Below, in pieces: positions 60,275 to 64,000 of a stretch of DNA of 64,000 nucleotides (positions are counted from its first letter, which is position 1; each line of letters starts with the position of its first letter). The stretch comes from Agromyces sp. G08B096 (GTDB lineage Bacteria; Actinomycetota; Actinomycetes; Actinomycetales; Microbacteriaceae): NCBI RefSeq assembly GCF_040267705.1, contig NZ_CP158374.1, positions 2,542,001 through 2,606,000 on the forward strand. Direction: 5' to 3'. Below the pieces are notes generated by a model that worked only from the letters and a program-made list of their open reading frames with translations, was not told where the DNA came from and did no database searches. The position numbers were made by a program, and so were the translations under genes.

Positions 60275-61612
60275 ATGCCCCGACTCGACCCTTCGGCCCT
60301 CGCCGCCCTCGGCGACGAGCGGCTCGGCGCCGCGGAGAAGGGCCTGCCTGCGCGGGCCGCCGGCTCGACCGTGCGCGACTTCCTCGCGACGACGCCCTCC
60401 CTCGACGAGTTCTGGACCCCCCTCCTCGTGCTCGACCGCGCGGCGCTCCGGCACAACGCGCGGGTCATCCAGCACTGGGCCGGATCGCGCGGTCTCGAGC
60501 TCATGCCGCACGGCAAGACGACGATGGCTCCCGAGCTCTGGCAGCTGCAGCTCGAGGCGGGCGCGACCGGGCTCACCCTCGCGACCCCCGGCCAGGTGCG
60601 CGCGGCCCGCGCGTTCGGTGCGGATTCGGTGCAGCTCGCCAATGCCTTCGTCGCGCCCGCCGCGCTCGCCTGGCTCGCCGCCGAGCTCGAGGACCCCGGC
60701 TTCGCGTTCTGCTGCTGGGCCGACTCGGTCGCGACGGTCGACGCCATGGAGCGCGGCCTCGCGGAGACCGGCGCCGCGGCCTCCCTGCCCCGGCCCATCG
60801 ACGTGCTCGTCGAGCTCGGGGCGCCCGGAGGCCGGACGGGCGCCCGCACCGTGGGGGAAGCCGTCGAGGTGGCCCGCCGCGTCACGGCCTCGCCCGTCCT
60901 CCGCCTCGCCGGCGTGGCCGGCTACGAGGGCAGCCTCGGCCATGATCGCTCCCCCGAGTCGCTCGGCGCCGTCCACGACTACCTCGATGCGCTCCGCGCC
61001 CTCTTCGACGTCGCCCGCGACCTCGCCGCCGACGCGCGCGACGACGTCACCGCGCCCGTGCTCTCGGTCGGCGGCAGCGCCTACCTCGACCTCGTGGCCG
61101 AGACGGTCGCGCCGGTCGTGGCGGCGGCACGCGACTCGGGTGAGGCCGCCCGCGTCGTCGTGCGCTCGGGCGCCTCCCTCGTGCACGACGAGGGCTTCTA
61201 CCGCGGCATCTCCCCGCTCGAGGGCGAGCTGACCGCGGCGATGCGCGGGCTCGCGCGCGTCGTGTCCCACCCCGAGCCCGGGCTCGCGCTCCTCGACGCG
61301 GGCAAGCGCGACCTGCCCTACGACGAGGGGCTCCCCGTGCCGCTCGACGTCGCCGCCGGCGTCGGCGCCGCACTCGCGCAGGCCGCCGGCGTCGTGCCGG
61401 GAGCGGGCCGGCTCGCCGACGCATCCGTCTCGGCCATGAACGATCAGCACGCGTTCCTCCGCGCCCACGGGGCGTTGCCGGTGGCCGTCGGCGACGTCGT
61501 CGCGCTCGGCCTCTCGCACCCCTGCACGGCGTTCGACAAGTGGCGATTCGTCCCGATGGTCGAGGGCGGCGGGTCCGACACCGTCGTCGGCCTCGTGCGG
61601 ACCCTGTTCTGA
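60275..61612 (+). CDS. PLP-dependent D-amino-acid dehydratase/aldolase-like enzyme (DSD1/alanine-racemase fold)
   Basis: 445 residues from ATG 60275, where GGAG lies nine bases upstream; ATG 60260 has no ribosome site. N-terminal alanine-racemase-like barrel with PLP Lys81 in LELMPHGKTTMAPELWQLQLEAGATGLTLATPGQV, VLVELGAPGGRTGAR. The C-terminal domain has LSHPCTAFDKWRFVP (His and Cys near 415-417), the zinc pair of D-serine dehydratase (DSD1) and D-threonine aldolase. In the context of KDG-type kinase and aldolase, I infer a D-glucosaminate dehydratase (deaminase) giving 2-keto-3-deoxygluconate; D-serine or D-threonine enzymes are the alternative. Confidence 0.85.
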   Translation: MPRLDPSALAALGDERLGAAEKGLPARAAGSTVRDFLATTPSLDEFWTPLLVLDRAALRHNARVIQHWAGSRGLELMPHGKTTMAPELWQLQLEAGATGLTLATPGQVRAARAFGADSVQLANAFVAPAALAWLAAELEDPGFAFCCWADSVATVDAMERGLAETGAAASLPRPIDVLVELGAPGGRTGARTVGEAVEVARRVTASPVLRLAGVAGYEGSLGHDRSPESLGAVHDYLDALRALFDVARDLAADARDDVTAPVLSVGGSAYLDLVAETVAPVVAAARDSGEAARVVVRSGASLVHDEGFYRGISPLEGELTAAMRGLARVVSHPEPGLALLDAGKRDLPYDEGLPVPLDVAAGVGAALAQAAGVVPGAGRLADASVSAMNDQHAFLRAHGALPVAVGDVVALGLSHPCTAFDKWRFVPMVEGGGSDTVVGLVRTLF

Positions 61613-61619
61613 GGCCCGC

Positions 61620-63263
61620 GTGTCCGATCTGCTGATCCGCGAGGTCGTCGCCGTCGACGGCGACGGCGAGGTGCGCGGCGGCGAGGCATCCGATGTGCTC
61701 GTGGTCGACGGCCGCATCGCCGCCATCGCTCCGGCCGGCTCCCTCGCACGCGACGCGCCCGCCGCGGCAGCCGTCGTCGAGGGCGACGGCCGGCTGCTGC
61801 TGCCCGGCTTCGTCGACGCGCACTCGCACGCGAGCGGCCGGGTCTTCGACGCCGACGTGCAGCTCGCGCTGCTGCGCCAGGGCGTGACGAGCGTGATCGC
61901 CGGGCAGGACGGCGTCGGCTGGGCGCCCGGCGACGGCGCGTACGCCACCGAGTACTTCGCCGCGATCGACGGACCGCACCCCGGCTACGCGGGCGGCGGC
62001 GTCGCGGAACTCCTCGCCGCGCACGACGGCACGACGCCGCTGAACGTCGGATACCTGGTGCCCGCGGGCACCGTGCGCCACCTGGTCACGGGGCGGTCGA
62101 CGGATGCCCCCTCCCCCGATGAACTCGCCGCCATGGTGCGCCTCGTGGCCGAAGGGCTGGAGGCCGGCGCACTCGGTCTCTCGACGGGCCTCGACTACGT
62201 GCCGGGCATCTTCGCCTCCACGACCGAGCTGACCGCCCTCGCCCGCCCGGTCGCCGAGGCCGGCGGCGTGGTGGCCTCCCATCTCCGCGGCGGGTACGAG
62301 TCGGGGTCCGCGGCGGGCGTCGCCGAGCTCGCTGCGATCGCCCGCGACGCCGGGACGCGGGTGCACATCTCGCACTTCCACGCCGAGCCAGCGATCGTGC
62401 TGGAGCTCATGGCCGGGCTCGCCGCCGGCGACCTCGCGGGCGGGCGACCCGTCGACGCGACGTTCGACGCGTATCCGTACGGTCGCGGTTGCTCGATCCT
62501 CGCGATGCCCATCCTCCCCGCTTCCCTCACCGTCCGCCCCGTCGACGAGGTGCTGGCCGTGCTCCGCGACCCGGCCGAGCGGGCGCGCCTGCTCGACGAG
62601 TGGTTCCCCACGATCGTCGACTACCCGAGCCTCGGACCCGACTGGCCGTCGATGCTCACCTTCGCCCACGTGGCCGCCGCCGAGTACGACTGGGCGCACG
62701 GGCTCACCCTCGCCGAGGCCGCGGCCCGCCACGGCGTCGCACCCGCCGACCTCGCGCTCGACGTGCTCGTCGCGAGTCGGCTCGAGGTGAACGTGGTCAT
62801 GTCCGTCCGCGCCGAACGCTCCGACGCGGACCTTGCCCGCATCCTGGCTCATCCGGCCGCGCTCGGCGGCTCGGACGGCATCTTCGTCGGCCGGCATCCG
62901 CACCCGCGCGCCCGCGGCACCTTCGCGCGCTACCTCGACCTGCTCGTCCGCACGGACCACGGGCCGGGCGCGCGGCTCGACTGGGCGGGCGCCGCCGCGC
63001 TCTGCTCCACCCGCGCGGCCGACCGGTTCGCGCTCGGCGACCGCGGCCGGGTGCGCGTCGGCGCCGTCGCCGACCTGGTGCTGGTCGACCCGGCAGCGGT
63101 GCGGGACCGCGCGACGTACGACCGCCCGCTCGAGCTCGCCGAGGGCATCGACGACGTCGTCGTGGCCGGTGTGCCGGTGCTCGCGCGCGGCGCGCTCACC
63201 TGCCGGACGCCCGGACGCGGGCTCCGGCGCGCTGCCCGCGCCGCCCGACCGGAGGTGGGCTGA
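61620..63263 (+). CDS. N-acyl-D-amino-acid deacylase (D-aminoacylase family amidohydrolase)
   Basis: 547 residues from GTG 61620, seven bases after the dehydratase gene. Amidohydrolase core: DAHSHASGRVF (His68, His70), IAGQDGVGWAPG (GQDG where classical D-aminoacylase has a Cys ligand), GALGLSTGLDYVPGIFAS, VHISHFHAEP, and LGGSDGIFVGRHPHPRARGTFARYL with the Asp. A small beta-sandwich made of both ends is implied by GRIAAIAPAGSL and GAVADLVLVDP. It removes an acyl group from an N-acyl-D-amino acid; in this operon N-acetyl-D-glucosaminate is a good candidate. Ends TGATG with iclR. Confidence 0.88.
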   Translation: MSDLLIREVVAVDGDGEVRGGEASDVLVVDGRIAAIAPAGSLARDAPAAAAVVEGDGRLLLPGFVDAHSHASGRVFDADVQLALLRQGVTSVIAGQDGVGWAPGDGAYATEYFAAIDGPHPGYAGGGVAELLAAHDGTTPLNVGYLVPAGTVRHLVTGRSTDAPSPDELAAMVRLVAEGLEAGALGLSTGLDYVPGIFASTTELTALARPVAEAGGVVASHLRGGYESGSAAGVAELAAIARDAGTRVHISHFHAEPAIVLELMAGLAAGDLAGGRPVDATFDAYPYGRGCSILAMPILPASLTVRPVDEVLAVLRDPAERARLLDEWFPTIVDYPSLGPDWPSMLTFAHVAAAEYDWAHGLTLAEAAARHGVAPADLALDVLVASRLEVNVVMSVRAERSDADLARILAHPAALGGSDGIFVGRHPHPRARGTFARYLDLLVRTDHGPGARLDWAGAAALCSTRAADRFALGDRGRVRVGAVADLVLVDPAAVRDRATYDRPLELAEGIDDVVVAGVPVLARGALTCRTPGRGLRRAARAARPEVG

Positions 63264-63994
63264 TGTCGCAGTCCGTCACCCGCGCCGCTGCGATCATCGA
63301 CCGCGTCGCCGCCGAGGCCCGGACCGTCGCCGAGCTCGCCGAGGAGTTCGGCCTGCACCGCTCGACCATGTTCCGCGAGCTGCAGGCCCTCGAGCGGGTC
63401 GGCTGGGTGCGCCGTCGTCCGAGCGGGCGGTATGCCCTCGGCACACGGCTCGCCACCCTGTCGAAGCAGGCACTCGACTCCCTCGATCTGCGCGATGTCG
63501 GCGGCGAGCACGTGCGGCGCCTGCACCGGCGGACGGGTAACACCGTGCACCTCGCGGCGCTCATGGACCGCTCGATCGTCTACGTCGACAAGGCGGAGGA
63601 CGAGGCGGGCGTCCGCATGTACTCCCGCGTCGGCAAGGCCGTCATCCCGTACTGCTCCGCCGTCGGGAAGGCGATCCTCGCCGAGCTCGACGGACCCGGG
63701 CGCGACACAGTCCTCGCGGGCGCCACGTGGGAGCGGTACACCGACACCACGATCACGACGCGAGAGCGGCTCGACCGCGAGCTCGCCACGGTCGCCGCAC
63801 GCGGCTACGCGACCGACGACCGCGAGTTCGAGGCGTTCGTCAACTGCATCGCCGTGCCGATCGTCTCGAGCGCCGGCGTCGTCGGAGCGATCTCGGTCAC
63901 GGCCATCCGCATGGTCGCCGACCTCGACCGCCTCGCCGCGCACCTGCCGGCCATGCGGGAGGCCGCCGACGCGATCTCCCGCGAGCTCGGCTGA
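63263..63994 (+). CDS. IclR-family transcriptional regulator
   Basis: 243 residues from ATG 63263, with GGAGGTGG upstream; the stop lies six bases before the window end. Winged helix TRAAAIIDRVAAEARTVAELAEEFGLHRSTMFRELQALERVGWVRRRPSGRYALG, then the effector domain HVRRLHRRTGNTVHLAALMDRSIVYVDKAEDEAGVRMYSRVGKAVIPYCSAVGKAILAEL and NCIAVPIVSSAGVVGAISVT. It probably binds the TTGCA dyad in the divergent region and responds to a keto-acid such as KDG (inference; KdgR-like IclR regulators do so). Confidence 0.93.
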   Translation: MSQSVTRAAAIIDRVAAEARTVAELAEEFGLHRSTMFRELQALERVGWVRRRPSGRYALGTRLATLSKQALDSLDLRDVGGEHVRRLHRRTGNTVHLAALMDRSIVYVDKAEDEAGVRMYSRVGKAVIPYCSAVGKAILAELDGPGRDTVLAGATWERYTDTTITTRERLDRELATVAARGYATDDREFEAFVNCIAVPIVSSAGVVGAISVTAIRMVADLDRLAAHLPAMREAADAISRELG

Positions 63995-64000
63995 CCGAGC

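Overview
The window looks like chromosomal DNA of a high-GC actinobacterium, most likely a Microbacteriaceae close to Agromyces or Microbacterium. The evidence is the very high GC with strong third-position bias, frequent GTG starts with NTGA overlaps, and a gene order (topA-tmk-holB, tad cluster, 6C RNA, acs, RidA, DUF4177, PonA2-type PBP, metallophosphoesterase) that I recall being shared with Mycobacterium and Streptomyces. I see no insertion sequence, prophage, CRISPR array or rRNA operon.

Layout. 1-8.9 kb holds exported phosphoesterases (a metallophosphoesterase/beta-propeller fusion cut by the left edge, an alkaline-phosphatase-type phosphodiesterase, a Tat-exported metallophosphoesterase), a long GAPDH and a TPP-dependent decarboxylase/synthase. 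9.0-15.7 kb is a homoprotocatechuate (4-hydroxyphenylacetate) meta-cleavage cluster (hpaH, hpaI, an FAH-RraA fusion, gntR, hpaE, hpaD) with two FadR-type operator sites, closed by a perfect-palindrome terminator. 15.7-20.4 kb holds a lipoprotein, a hydrolase, a nicotinamidase, a PBP4-type carboxypeptidase and an oxidoreductase. 20.6-37.7 kb is the conserved core: tRNA-Thr, a secreted peptidase, holB-tmk-topA, a Flp/Tad-like secretion operon, 6C RNA, acs, RidA/DUF4177, a class A PBP, a metallophosphoesterase and tRNA-Pro. 37.7-49.2 kb holds a nucleotide-sugar dehydrogenase, a membrane protein with a probable CTG start, a universal stress protein, thymidine kinase, two sensor-kinase-like membrane proteins, a radical-SAM repair-type protein under a perfect SOS box, an ABC-F gene behind a MerR-like promoter and a short Arg-rich leader peptide, and malate:quinone oxidoreductase.

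49.2-64 kb is the most interesting part and reads as an amino-sugar or chitin-oligosaccharide utilisation island. It has a BadF/BadG (GlcN/GlcNAc-type) kinase, a GH4 phospho-glycosidase, a ROK regulator, an Opp-type ABC importer whose binding-protein gene carries a one-base frameshift, and then KDPG/KDPGal-type aldolase, PfkB (KDG-type) kinase, a PLP D-amino-acid dehydratase-like enzyme, an N-acyl-D-amino-acid deacylase and an IclR regulator. The last set can be read as a complete route N-acetyl-D-glucosaminate -> D-glucosaminate -> 2-keto-3-deoxygluconate -> phosphorylated KDG -> pyruvate + glyceraldehyde-3-P. That is the fate expected for the oxidised end of LPMO-cleaved chitin. A 25-bp dyad present before both the ROK gene and the importer gene, and an IclR-like dyad in the kinase/dehydratase divergent promoter, support two linked regulons.
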